The notes under the pieces were generated by a model, which searched no databases, had not been told where the DNA came from, and was given only the letters and a program-made list of their open reading frames with translations. The position numbers and the translations under genes are program-made. 64,000 nucleotides of DNA from Candidatus Sumerlaeia bacterium (GTDB lineage: Bacteria > Sumerlaeota > Sumerlaeia > SLMS01 > JAHLLQ01), in the NCBI GenBank assembly GCA_019634695.1, contig JAHCAW010000001.1, positions 112,328 through 176,327 on the forward strand, in the 5' to 3' direction. This document shows positions 34,527 to 42,236 of the stretch, piece after piece. Numbering within the stretch: the stretch's first letter is position 1; each line of letters starts with the position of its first letter.

Positions 34527-34557
34527 CGGGTGGGTCGGACGGTGGAGCGGGTGGCGG

Positions 34558-36483
34558 TCAGCCCGTCGTCAGGGTCTCGATCTCGCGCTGGAGCTTCTTG
34601 ACGAAGGAGTTGCCGGCGAAAGTGCCGCGGACGGCTTCGAAGTCGGCCGCGACGGCGTCGTCGCTGCCGTCGGCGCCGAAGCCGAGGCGGGCGATATCGT
34701 CGAACTCCTTCTCGCCGTCGGCGAGGATCTTCTTGTTGAAGCTGGCGCGCGCCTTCTTCCACGACGCCTCGAGGGCCTTGAGGTCCTCGGCGTTGAGGTC
34801 GTCGACGCTGGTGCCGGTGCGCTCCTGGAAGACGTCGCGCACGTAGGCCCATTCGTCCTTGGCGTAGGAGTCGTGGGCGTTGCGCATGGCGGCGGCGAAG
34901 TCGGCCACGGTGGCGATCTGGCCGCTTTCGATGGCGTCCTCGATCTGGGACAGGCGCTTGCGGGCGACGAGCAGGCCGGAGACGTCGGCCCATTCGCGCG
35001 AGAGCACGGCGCCGTCGTCGACCGCGAGCTTGCCGGCCTTGGCGCGTTCCAGAATCTTGCCCTGCAGGTACATGTCGACGGCGGTGCGGTAGTTCTTGGC
35101 CGCCCCGCGCATGAGCAGGCGCTTGATGAGCACGCCCTTGTAGCGGATCTGCGACGTCTCCTTCGGGGTCTCCTCGGACAGGCGGGTCATGGTGGCCTCG
35201 CCGCGCAGCATGCGCTCGACCGTGTAGGGGCTGAAGATGTCGAAGACGATGAGGTCGCGCTTGTTGCTGGCCTTGCGGCGGTCGCGTGCCGGCCACTTCT
35301 CGCCGTCGCGCGTGGTGCCGACGGTGAACATGTTCATGGCCGGGGTCAGCAGGCTGCCGTCGTCCTCGGCCGTGACGTAGGAGAAGGGGAACTCGCTGAT
35401 GTCGAAGTTGGTCATGTTCTTGCCGATGACGACGGAGAAGGGGCTGACGACGCAGGGCCACATCATGTAGGAGAAGGAGCCTGTCTTGGCGCCGCGCTCG
35501 AGGATGCCCTGGTGGGCGGGCCCCAGCTTGTACATGTGGTTCGACTGGTTGGTGCCGCTGCCGGCGTTGTAGAAGGAGAAGACGCCGGCGATGAGGAGCG
35601 TGCTGCGGTGGTGCGTCACGGTGTAGGGGCCGGCGAAGATGGCGACGGCCTCGGAGTGGAAGCCCTCGCAGTTGGCGAAGAACAGGCAGTTTTCGGCCGA
35701 GAACGTGCGGCCGATCTTGGAGCCCTGGCCCACGAAGACCTTCGAGAGCACCGCGCCGCCGTCCACGTTGGCGCCCTCGGCGAAGATGAAGTCGTCGGCG
35801 ATGACGTTGGAGCCGACGAAGGTCGGCGCGGACTTTTCGCTCAGGACGGTGCCGTTGGTCAGCCGGCGGGCGCCGCTCAGGTTCGCCCCCGGGCCGATGC
35901 GCACGTCGCGGATTTCGTCGCAGTGGGCCACCGTGGCGCCCGCGCCGATCGACCCGCGGTCCGCCTTTGCCGACGCGACCACCGCATCGACCATCGCGTT
36001 GAGGCGCTCGACCATCTTGGGCCGATAGCGGTGCATCGCCGTCAGGTAGGCGTACTGGCTCGACAGCTCGTCGAAGAGTTTGACCTCGCGGCCGCCGGCC
36101 TCGTTGACCGCCTCGACCGTGACGCCGTTGCCGAACGAGGCGCCCTTGCCCGTGGCGATCACGCCCACGTCCACGATCACGGCGCCGTCGCCGATGTCGT
36201 AGTTCGCCAGGTGGCCGCGCACGTTGCTGATGCGCACGTTGTCGCCGATCGTGCAGTTGTCGATCGTCGAGTCGACGATGCCCGAGCGCAGCGTCACGCC
36301 GCCCTCCATCGTCACGTTTCCCTGCAATGTGCCGATGCGGATCGCGCCCGAGAAGCGCACGTCGCGCACGCGCCGCGCATCGAAGCCGTCCTTGACCTTG
36401 ATTGCCGACCAATCCGGCGCCACGCAGCCCTGCGTCACCATCTGCTGGATTTCATCGCTCGTCAGTGGACGATATTCGGACAT
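34558..36483 (-). CDS. DUF4954 protein with left-handed beta-helix repeats
   Basis: The 641-residue protein has many hexapeptide-like turns, such as IGDNVRISNVRG, IGAGATVAHCDEIRDVRIGPGANL and VGSNVIADDFIFAEGANVDGG. These form a left-handed beta-helix in the first 400 residues, followed by a helical C-terminal third. This matches DUF4954, found in Bacteroidota, Spirochaetota and related groups and resembling sugar-nucleotide acyl- or nucleotidyltransferase helices. No catalytic base is certain. The divergent neighbour is nagB, which may hint at an amino-sugar role, but that is inference. Confidence 0.82.
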   Translation of the reverse strand: MSEYRPLTSDEIQQMVTQGCVAPDWSAIKVKDGFDARRVRDVRFSGAIRIGTLQGNVTMEGGVTLRSGIVDSTIDNCTIGDNVRISNVRGHLANYDIGDGAVIVDVGVIATGKGASFGNGVTVEAVNEAGGREVKLFDELSSQYAYLTAMHRYRPKMVERLNAMVDAVVASAKADRGSIGAGATVAHCDEIRDVRIGPGANLSGARRLTNGTVLSEKSAPTFVGSNVIADDFIFAEGANVDGGAVLSKVFVGQGSKIGRTFSAENCLFFANCEGFHSEAVAIFAGPYTVTHHRSTLLIAGVFSFYNAGSGTNQSNHMYKLGPAHQGILERGAKTGSFSYMMWPCVVSPFSVVIGKNMTNFDISEFPFSYVTAEDDGSLLTPAMNMFTVGTTRDGEKWPARDRRKASNKRDLIVFDIFSPYTVERMLRGEATMTRLSEETPKETSQIRYKGVLIKRLLMRGAAKNYRTAVDMYLQGKILERAKAGKLAVDDGAVLSREWADVSGLLVARKRLSQIEDAIESGQIATVADFAAAMRNAHDSYAKDEWAYVRDVFQERTGTSVDDLNAEDLKALEASWKKARASFNKKILADGEKEFDDIARLGFGADGSDDAVAADFEAVRGTFAGNSFVKKLQREIETLTTG

Positions 36484-36801
36484 GGGAATCCCTCCTTGGT
36501 GCCGGCCCGTGGGGCCGGGCGGCGGGCGCTCGCGCCCCCCGACAGCCCGGTTGCCCTAGGGGCCCGGGGCCGAAAGTGTCGAGGGGATTCTCCGAACCCT
36601 AACAGAAGGCTCACGAAGGAGCGCCGATCTACACACAGTTTTGTCCGAATCGAAAAGAAGAGGCCGGCTCCCACGAAATGGCTTTACCCGCCCCAAACCC
36701 CTTCCCTAGCGTCCCCTCGCCCCGCGGACGTGGGGCATCCTCGCAGCGGCCTTTTCCGACGATCCTGAGAAAGCCGACTGCATTCCCAGGAGGGAACACA
36801 C
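36484..36801. other. 318-nt divergent gap between the DUF4954 gene and nagB
   Basis: The region should hold promoters for both genes. I see no strong sigma70 boxes. It includes a GC-rich start with GGGCCCGGGGCC-like repeats near 36555 and an A/T-richer part at 36625-36665. The nagB ribosome binding site AGGAGGG lies just before 36802. No RNA structure was evident. Confidence 0.5.
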
Positions 36802-37551
36802 ATGGCAGCAGGGAATCTCAAGATTCAGGTCCTCGAGTCCGCCGACGCCGTCGCGGCCGCCGCTTCCAAGGTCATCGTCGAAGCCATCAAGGCCAAGCCC
36901 CGCTTCGTTCTCGGGCTCGCCACCGGCTCCACCCCCGAGAAGACCTACGCCAAGATGGCCGAAGCCAACAAAGCCAAGCAGGTCTCCTTCGCCAAGGTGA
37001 CCACGTTCAATCTCGACGAGTACTGGGGTCTCGACGGCGATCACGACCAGAGCTATCGCTACTTCATGAACGACCGCCTGTTCAACCACATCGACATCCG
37101 CCCGTGGAACACCAACGTGCTCAACGGCATGGCGACCAGCCCGCTGATCGAGTGCGCCGCCTACGAGCAGAAGATCTTCGCCTGCGGCGGCGTCGACCTG
37201 TGGCTGCTCGGCATCGGCAACAACGGCCACGTCGCGTTCAACGAGCCCGGCAGCGCCGTCGACAGCCGTACCCGCCTCGTCAGCCTGACCCAAAGCACCA
37301 TCAACGCCAACAGCGACGGGCGCTTCTTCAGCGATCCGAAGGATGTCCCACGGTGCGCCCTGTCGGCCGGCATCGGCACCATCCGCGAGGCCCGCAAGAT
37401 CATCCTGCTCGCCACCGGTGCCGGCAAGGCCGACGCCGTCAAGGCCGCCGTCGAAGGGCCCTTCAGCCCCGACTGCCCCGCCAGCCTGCTGCAGGACCAC
37501 CTCGACTGCACCTTCTACCTCGACAAGGCCGCCGCGGCCAAGCTGAGCTGA
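36802..37551 (+). CDS. nagB: Glucosamine-6-phosphate deaminase
   Basis: NagB converts glucosamine-6-phosphate to fructose-6-phosphate and ammonia (EC 3.5.99.6). The 249-residue protein has the phosphate loop GLATGSTPEKTY, the catalytic Asp in TTFNLDEYWGL, and the active-site GIGNNGHVAFNEPG with its His and Glu. The Asn before Gly-His is as in Gram-positive short NagB proteins, so it is not a defect. Its length matches the short, non-allosteric NagB class. A strong AGGAGGG site precedes it. It lies 35 nt before an acyl carrier protein gene. Confidence 0.93.
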   Translation: MAAGNLKIQVLESADAVAAAASKVIVEAIKAKPRFVLGLATGSTPEKTYAKMAEANKAKQVSFAKVTTFNLDEYWGLDGDHDQSYRYFMNDRLFNHIDIRPWNTNVLNGMATSPLIECAAYEQKIFACGGVDLWLLGIGNNGHVAFNEPGSAVDSRTRLVSLTQSTINANSDGRFFSDPKDVPRCALSAGIGTIREARKIILLATGAGKADAVKAAVEGPFSPDCPASLLQDHLDCTFYLDKAAAAKLS

Positions 37552-37586
37552 CAGAACCACTCCAACCCACCGGAAGGGTATCCACC

Positions 37587-37826
37587 ATGGACCGGGCAGA
37601 AGTCGAAAAGCGCGTCAAGAAAGTCGTCTCCCAGGTGCTCAACGTTCCCGAGGCCGACATCCGGCCCGAGCACAAGTTCACCGCCGACCTGGGCGCCGAG
37701 TCCGTGCAGTCCCTCGAGCTCGTTGCGGGCTTTGAGGAGGAGTTCGATCTCGAAGTCGATGAGGACGAGGCGCTGTCGGTCCAGTCCGTCGGCGACGCCA
37801 TCGAGTTCTTCGTCGAACGCCTGTGA
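37587..37826 (+). CDS. Acyl carrier protein
   Basis: The 79-residue acidic protein has the four-helix ACP layout. The phosphopantetheine attachment Ser39 lies in DLGAESVQSLELV, close to the DSLD motif of AcpP but with E-S-V instead. It continues with FEEEFDLEVDEDEA. The variant motif and its isolated location away from fab genes suggest a specialised or second ACP. A GGAAGGG site lies 11 nt before the ATG. A strong terminator follows. Confidence 0.9.
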   Translation: MDRAEVEKRVKKVVSQVLNVPEADIRPEHKFTADLGAESVQSLELVAGFEEEFDLEVDEDEALSVQSVGDAIEFFVERL

Positions 37827-37861
37827 GCCGCGCGCTCTCCCAGTACCAGCCGTCTGTCGCC

Positions 37862-37886
37862 GGGGGGAGCGCGTTGCGCTCCCCCC
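37862..37886 (+). terminator. Terminator after the acyl carrier protein gene
   Basis: GGGGGGAGCGC (37862-37872) pairs perfectly with GCGCTCCCCCC (37876-37886) around GTT, followed by GCGTGTTTTC. This is a textbook rho-independent terminator. Confidence 0.85.
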
Positions 37887-37990
37887 GCGTGTTTTCGGCC
37901 ACTTGACGCAAGCCGACCGGCCGTGGGCCGAACAAGCCGCCGGCCGCTTCACCTGAAGGACGAACCACGAATCCCGGGAGGAACAACCCC

Positions 37991-38956
37991 ATGTCCCTGA
38001 TCGAGCAATTCATCCAGCGTGCCAAGCAGGCACCCAAGCGCGTCGTGCTGCCCGAGGGCGACGACGAGCGCATGATCCAGGCCGCCGTGCGCCTGGTGGC
38101 CGAAGGCATCGCCAAGCCCATCGTGCTCGGCGCCGAGGAGGAGGTGCGCGCGCTGGCCGGTGGCGCCTCGCTCGCAGGCGTCACGATCGTCGATCCCGCC
38201 AAGGATTCCCGCATCGGTGCCTACTCGGCCGCCTACGCGAAGAACCGTGGCGTCGCCGAAGGACTGGCCGGTCGCATGGTCAAGCGCCCGCTGTACTTCG
38301 GCGGCATGATGGTCGCCGAGGGCGATGCCGACGCGATGGTCGCCGGTGTGGCCAAGGCCACCGCCCAGGTCATCTCCGCCGCCGCGCTCACGGTCGGATT
38401 CTCCGAGGGCGTCAGCCAGGCCTCCAGTTACTTCGTCATGGTGCTGCCCGACGGCAAGGTGCTCGTCTTCGCCGACTGCGCCGTCGTCGTCGATCCCAAT
38501 GCCCGCGAGCTGGCCGAGATCGCCGTCACCACCGCCCGCAACGCCAAGAAGCTGCTCGACGTCGAGCCGCGTGTCGCCATGCTCTCCTTCTCCACCAAGG
38601 GCAGCGCGCAGCACGCCCACGTCGACAAGGTGCGCGAGGCGACTGCCATCGCGAAGGAGATGGCACCCGAGATCCTGCTCGACGGCGAATTCCAGGTCGA
38701 CTCCGCCATCGTCGAGCGCGTCGCCAAGAAGAAGTGCCCGGACTCCACCGTCGGCGGCACCGCCAACGTGCTCGTCTTCCCGGACCTCGACTCCGGCAAC
38801 ATGGGCTACAAGCTGACCCAGTATCTGGGCAACGCCAAGGCCATCGGGCCGATCATGCAGGGCTTTGCCAAGCCGGTCAACGACCTGTCCCGCGGCGCCT
38901 CCGTCGACGACATCATCGCCGTCACCGCCATCGCCTCGCTCCAGTGCGGAGGCTAG
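37991..38956 (+). CDS. pta: Phosphate acetyltransferase
   Basis: Pta interconverts acetyl-CoA and acetyl phosphate (EC 2.3.1.8). The 321-residue protein is the short, single-domain form. Motifs are KRVVLPEGDDERMIQAA at the start, GLAGRMVKRPLYFGGMMVAEGDADAMVAG in the middle (seen in part), and ATAIAKEMAPEILLDGEFQVD and LVFPDLDSGNMGYKL near the end. GGGAGGAA precedes the ATG. It is followed 150 nt later by ackA, its pathway partner. Confidence 0.95.
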   Translation: MSLIEQFIQRAKQAPKRVVLPEGDDERMIQAAVRLVAEGIAKPIVLGAEEEVRALAGGASLAGVTIVDPAKDSRIGAYSAAYAKNRGVAEGLAGRMVKRPLYFGGMMVAEGDADAMVAGVAKATAQVISAAALTVGFSEGVSQASSYFVMVLPDGKVLVFADCAVVVDPNARELAEIAVTTARNAKKLLDVEPRVAMLSFSTKGSAQHAHVDKVREATAIAKEMAPEILLDGEFQVDSAIVERVAKKKCPDSTVGGTANVLVFPDLDSGNMGYKLTQYLGNAKAIGPIMQGFAKPVNDLSRGASVDDIIAVTAIASLQCGG

Positions 38957-38990
38957 CACCGAGAGGGACGAAGGCAGAATGCGGCAGGAT

Positions 38991-39034
38991 AGCAGGTGGA
39001 GCAGGATTTGGTACGCACTCCCGCTCCACCTGCT
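38991..39034 (+). other. Hairpin between pta and ackA
   Basis: AGCAGGTGGAGC (38991-39002) and GCTCCACCTGCT (39023-39034) form a perfect 12-bp stem with a 20-nt loop, 35 nt after the pta stop. It has no T tract, so it could be a processing or stability element rather than a terminator. After it lies an A/C-rich stretch of CCAGTAACCAGCAACCAACC type. Confidence 0.55.
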
Positions 39035-39106
39035 CAGCCACCAGTAACCAGCAACCAACCATCAGGAACTCACACCCCTCAACTCACGAAGAACGGAACC
39101 CTCCCC

Positions 39107-40330
39107 ATGAAAGTCCTCGTTCTCAACTGCGGCAGTTCCTCGGCCAAGTACCAGCTCTTCGACATGGCCAACGATGAAGTCGTGCTCAAGGGCATCGTCG
39201 AGAAGATCGGCGAAGCCAAGCCCGTGATGGTCCACGAGTGGAGCGGCGGCAAGCAGGAGGGCGAGGTCGTCGCCAAGGATCACGTCGAGGCGCTACACCT
39301 GATCCGCGACGCCGTGCACGATCCGGCGCGGGGTGGCTCGGCCGATCCGGCCGACATCGCCGCCGTCGGCCATCGCGTCGTCCATGGGGGCGAGAAGTTC
39401 GTCCACTCCTCGCTGATCGACGACGAGATCGAGGGCATCATCGAGGACTACTTCTCCCTCGCGCCGCTGCACAATCCGCCGAACCTGCTCGGCATCCGCG
39501 CCGCCCGCAAGAACCTGCCCGACGTCCCGCATGTCGCCGTCTTCGACACCTCCTTCCACCAGACCATGCCGCCCAAGGCGTACCTCTACGCCATGCGGCA
39601 CGACATGTACGACAAGCACCGCATCCGTCGCTACGGCTTCCACGGCACCTCGCATCGTTACGTCGCCGAGCGCGCCGCCGAGATGCTCGGCGTTCCGCAC
39701 GATGGCTTCACCGGCATCACGTGCCACCTGGGCAACGGCTGCTCGCTGGCCGCTGTGCAGAACGGCAAGTCCGTCGACACCACGATGGGCCTGACGCCCC
39801 TCGAAGGCGTCCCGATGGGCACGCGCTCGGGCGACATCGACCCCGCGATCATCTTCCACCTCGCCGAGAGCCTCGGCATGGACCTGACCTCGATCAACAA
39901 GCTCCTCCAGAAGGAGAGCGGCCTGAAGGGCCTTTCCGGCCTGTCGAACGATCTGCGCGACATCGAGAAGGCCGCTGCCGAAGGCAACGAGCGCGCCCGC
40001 CTCGCCGCCGAGGTCTACGGCTATCGCGTCCGCAAGTACGTCGGGGCCTACCTTGCCGTGCTCCACCAGCCCCGCGCCATCGTCTTCACCGGCGGCGTTG
40101 GGCAGAACGGCACGCTCATGCGCGAGCGCATCGTCGGCGGCCTCGAGCACCTCGGCATCAAGCTCGACCGCGCCCGCAACCAGTCCCCCGTCCGCAACGG
40201 CCACGGCGAATTCGATATTGCCGCTTCCGATTCGCCCATCCGCCTGCTGGTCATCCCGACCAACGAGGAACTGATGATCGCCCGCGACACCGTCGAAGTC
40301 GCCGGCCTCGAACCGGCCGCAAGGGCCTGA
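39107..40330 (+). CDS. ackA: Acetate kinase
   Basis: AckA makes ATP and acetate from acetyl phosphate (EC 2.7.2.1). The 407-residue protein has the ASKHA phosphate loop MKVLVLNCGSSSAKYQLFD, VVHGGEKF, YGFHGTSHRYV with the catalytic His, GNGCSLAAV, and MGTRSGDIDP. Its last 50 nt are duplicated at 40970-41022, after the hicAB genes. The ATG at 39107 gives the exact family N-terminus. It forms a pathway pair with pta. Confidence 0.96.
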   Translation: MKVLVLNCGSSSAKYQLFDMANDEVVLKGIVEKIGEAKPVMVHEWSGGKQEGEVVAKDHVEALHLIRDAVHDPARGGSADPADIAAVGHRVVHGGEKFVHSSLIDDEIEGIIEDYFSLAPLHNPPNLLGIRAARKNLPDVPHVAVFDTSFHQTMPPKAYLYAMRHDMYDKHRIRRYGFHGTSHRYVAERAAEMLGVPHDGFTGITCHLGNGCSLAAVQNGKSVDTTMGLTPLEGVPMGTRSGDIDPAIIFHLAESLGMDLTSINKLLQKESGLKGLSGLSNDLRDIEKAAAEGNERARLAAEVYGYRVRKYVGAYLAVLHQPRAIVFTGGVGQNGTLMRERIVGGLEHLGIKLDRARNQSPVRNGHGEFDIAASDSPIRLLVIPTNEELMIARDTVEVAGLEPAARA

Positions 40331-40333
40331 GAG
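40281..40333 (+). repeat. 53-bp direct repeat, left copy (ackA 3' end)
   Basis: This copy covers the final codons and stop of ackA. It matches 40970-41022 at 51 of 53 positions (G/T and C/T differences). The two copies bracket the hicAB module. Confidence 0.85.
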
Positions 40334-40346
40334 AACCCTACGCTTG

Positions 40347-40372
40347 CCCGGCGGCATCAATCCGCCGCCGGG
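40347..40372 (+). terminator. Terminator-like hairpin after ackA
   Basis: CCCGGCGGC (40347-40355) pairs with GCCGCCGGG (40364-40372), loop 8 nt. There is no T tract, so efficiency is uncertain. It lies within the DNA between the two 53-bp repeats. Confidence 0.5.
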
Positions 40373-40469
40373 TGACCCCGCATGCAAAGCAGCGTAGTCG
40401 GGCTTCGTGCCACGTTGCCCCCGAGGGGCCTGCCCTCATGCCCGCCCTGGTGTCGCTGGAGGCTTTCCA

Positions 40470-40499
40470 TTGACGGGGCCCCGTCATCTCTCCCATACA
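40470..40499 (+). promoter_or_regulatory. Promoter and palindromic operator of hicAB
   Basis: TTGACG (40470-40475) and CATACA (40494-40499) are 18 nt apart. TGACGGGGCCCCGTCA (40471-40486) is a perfect 16-bp palindrome overlapping the -35 box. A partial second copy (TGACGGGAGTC) starts near 40509. HicB-type antitoxins repress their own operon through such palindromes. Confidence 0.6.
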
Positions 40500-40526
40500 G
40501 CCAGCCAGTGACGGGAGTCCGCACCC

Positions 40527-40718
40527 ATGCCGATGACCGGGAAGGAAATGCTCCAGCACCTCGAGCTGCACGGTTGGCGGCTCGACCGGATCCAAGGCAG
40601 TCACCATATCATGGAGAAGGATGGCGAGCCGAGGAAGATATCCGTGCCGGTCCATGGAAACAGGACGCTTGGCAAGGGACTCGAGAGTGACATCCTGAAG
40701 AAGGCAGGGCTGAAGTGA
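40527..40718 (+). CDS. hicA: HicA mRNA interferase toxin
   Basis: The 63-residue protein has the dsRBD-like HicA fold. GWRLDRIQGSHHIMEK carries the catalytic His, followed by ISVPVHGNRTLGKGLESDIL and KKAGLK. HicA cleaves mRNA when its antitoxin is lost. GGGAG lies nine bases before the ATG. The stop is 20 nt before the hicB ATG. The pair lies between two copies of the ackA 3' end, a sign of recent insertion. Confidence 0.92.
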   Translation: MPMTGKEMLQHLELHGWRLDRIQGSHHIMEKDGEPRKISVPVHGNRTLGKGLESDILKKAGLK

Positions 40719-40738
40719 CCCCGGAAGGAGCGAGTTCC

Positions 40739-40963
40739 ATGAAGTATGTCATCGACATCAAGGAGAACGAGGAACCCAACGCCATCCGCTACTGGGCCAC
40801 CGTTCAGGGGCTCGACGGGTGTTTTGTTGCCGAGGACTCCCTTGAAGACCTCTTCGCCAACGCTCCGGACGTTATCAAGGTCTTCATCGAAACCTCCAAT
40901 GAAGACGGTGCTCAACTTCCCCTGCCCACCGAGTTCGAGTTCCGCCGGCTGGTCCATGCGTGA
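40739..40963 (+). CDS. hicB: HicB-like antitoxin
   Basis: The 74-residue protein has the partly degraded RNase H-like HicB core: KYVIDIKENEEPNAIRYWATV, then QGLDGCFVAEDSLEDLFANA and FIETSNEDG. No C-terminal HTH or ribbon-helix-helix is visible, so DNA binding may depend on the short tail. GGAAGGAG lies eight bases before ATG 40739. A longer frame from GTG 40715 overlaps the hicA stop but lacks a site. It is expected to bind and inhibit HicA. Confidence 0.87.
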   Translation: MKYVIDIKENEEPNAIRYWATVQGLDGCFVAEDSLEDLFANAPDVIKVFIETSNEDGAQLPLPTEFEFRRLVHA

Positions 40964-40969
40964 GCACGT

Positions 40970-41022
40970 CCCGCGACACCGTCGAATTCGCCGGCCTTGA
41001 ACCGGCCGCAAGGGCCTGAGAG
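40970..41022 (+). repeat. 53-bp direct repeat, right copy
   Basis: A duplicate of the ackA 3' end (40281-40333), 51 of 53 identical, lying 6 nt after the hicB stop. It includes the ackA TGA. It has no coding role here and marks the right edge of the hicAB segment. Confidence 0.85.
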
Positions 41023-41046
41023 CATCGCCTGCATGAGCAGACTCGC

Positions 41047-42231
41047 ATGACGGAGGCGCTCGAGCCGATGGAGAGCAGTGAGCTGACCTTCTATCTCGAT
41101 CTGCTCGGCGACATCAAGTCGCGGGTGCGGACCGCGCAGGCGCGCGCGGCCCGCGCTGCGAACGCCGAGATGCTCCGATTGTACTGGGACATCGGCCGCC
41201 TGATCGCCGAGCGCCAGCGACAGGAGGGCTGGGGCGCGGCCGTCATCCCGCGACTGGCCGTCGATCTCAGGAACGAGTTGCCCGAGGAGAAGGGGTTCTC
41301 GACCTCCAACCTCAAACGAATGGTCCAGTTCTCGGAAGCATACCCGGGGCTCTTCTCAATTGGAGCACGGGTAGTGCCCCAATTGCAACTCGAAGAATTG
41401 CAATCGTCTGTGTCCGATCCGCAGCATTGCTCACCACTGGGGGCACTGTCCGTGCCCCAATCCGAAGAGGCCGCAGGGAAAGCCCGAAAGAGACAGGTGG
41501 CCGTCACTCTGCTGCCTTGGGCACACAACATCCTGCTCATGCAGAAACTCAAGGATCTCCCTACCCGCCTGTGGTACGCCGAACGTGCCGTCGCCCAGGG
41601 GTGGTCTCGCGACATGCTGGCCGCCCAGATTCGGTCTCGCCTGCACGAACGCCAAGGGACGACCGTGGCGAACTTCTCCGCGACCCTCCCCGAGGCACAT
41701 GCCCAAATCGCGCTGGGATTGCTCAAGGACCCTTACCTCTTCGACTTCCTCACGCTCGACGAACCCTTTCACGAGCGCGAACTGGAAGCCGCCCTTGTCG
41801 CACACATCCAGCAGTTCCTTCTCGAACTGGGCCAGGGCTTCGCCTTCGTCGGTCGCCAGTACCGCCTCACCGTTTCCGACCGCGACTTCCATCTCGACCT
41901 GCTCTTCTACCATCTTCGCCTGCGCTGCTTCGTCGTCGTGGACCTCAAGAAGGGCGAGTTTCAACCCGAGCATGCCGGCAAGATGAACTTCTACTGCAGT
42001 GCCGTGGACGATCAGCTTCGCCATCCGAACGACAATCCGACCATCGGCCTCATCCTGTGTCAGGACAAGGACCGCATCTTCGCCGAGTACGCACTGCGCG
42101 ACGTTCACAAACCCATCGGCGTTGCCGACTACGAACTGACCCGTTCCCTCCCGGGGGAACTGGCCAGCGCCTTGCCCTCCATCGAGCAGATCGAGCAGGA
42201 ACTTGCAGGCCAGCCAGTGGATGAAGAGTGA
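41047..42231 (+). CDS. DUF1016 (YhcG-like) PD-(D/E)xK nuclease family protein
   Basis: The 394-residue protein has the DUF1016 N-terminal helical domain (LRLYWDIGRLIAERQ near residues 43-57, GFSTSNLKRMVQF near 83-95). A C-terminal PDDEXK-like core carries FHLDLLFYHL (D284) and VVVDLKKGEF (D299, K301). A variable linker (about residues 103-150) separates the two. Such proteins are widespread in defence and mobile regions and are suggested to be DNA nucleases. ATG 41047 is taken; ATG 41068, with GGAGG before it, would shorten it by seven residues. It sits right after the hicAB duplication. Confidence 0.9.
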   Translation: MTEALEPMESSELTFYLDLLGDIKSRVRTAQARAARAANAEMLRLYWDIGRLIAERQRQEGWGAAVIPRLAVDLRNELPEEKGFSTSNLKRMVQFSEAYPGLFSIGARVVPQLQLEELQSSVSDPQHCSPLGALSVPQSEEAAGKARKRQVAVTLLPWAHNILLMQKLKDLPTRLWYAERAVAQGWSRDMLAAQIRSRLHERQGTTVANFSATLPEAHAQIALGLLKDPYLFDFLTLDEPFHERELEAALVAHIQQFLLELGQGFAFVGRQYRLTVSDRDFHLDLLFYHLRLRCFVVVDLKKGEFQPEHAGKMNFYCSAVDDQLRHPNDNPTIGLILCQDKDRIFAEYALRDVHKPIGVADYELTRSLPGELASALPSIEQIEQELAGQPVDEE

Positions 42232-42236
42232 GCGCC

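Larger units (their letters stand above)
34079..34557. other. 479-nt convergent gap between hcp and the DUF4954 gene
   Basis: It holds an hcp terminator (34105-34140), a 28-nt dispersed repeat (34189-34216) and a terminator for the minus-strand gene (34494-34526). The middle part (34220-34480) has no good coding frame and no clear structure. Confidence 0.65.

Noticed and set aside
36802..37551. Catalytic defect in NagB (Asn in place of Asp before Gly-His)
   Set aside because: Short NagB proteins of Gram-positive bacteria have the same GIGxNGH form and are active.
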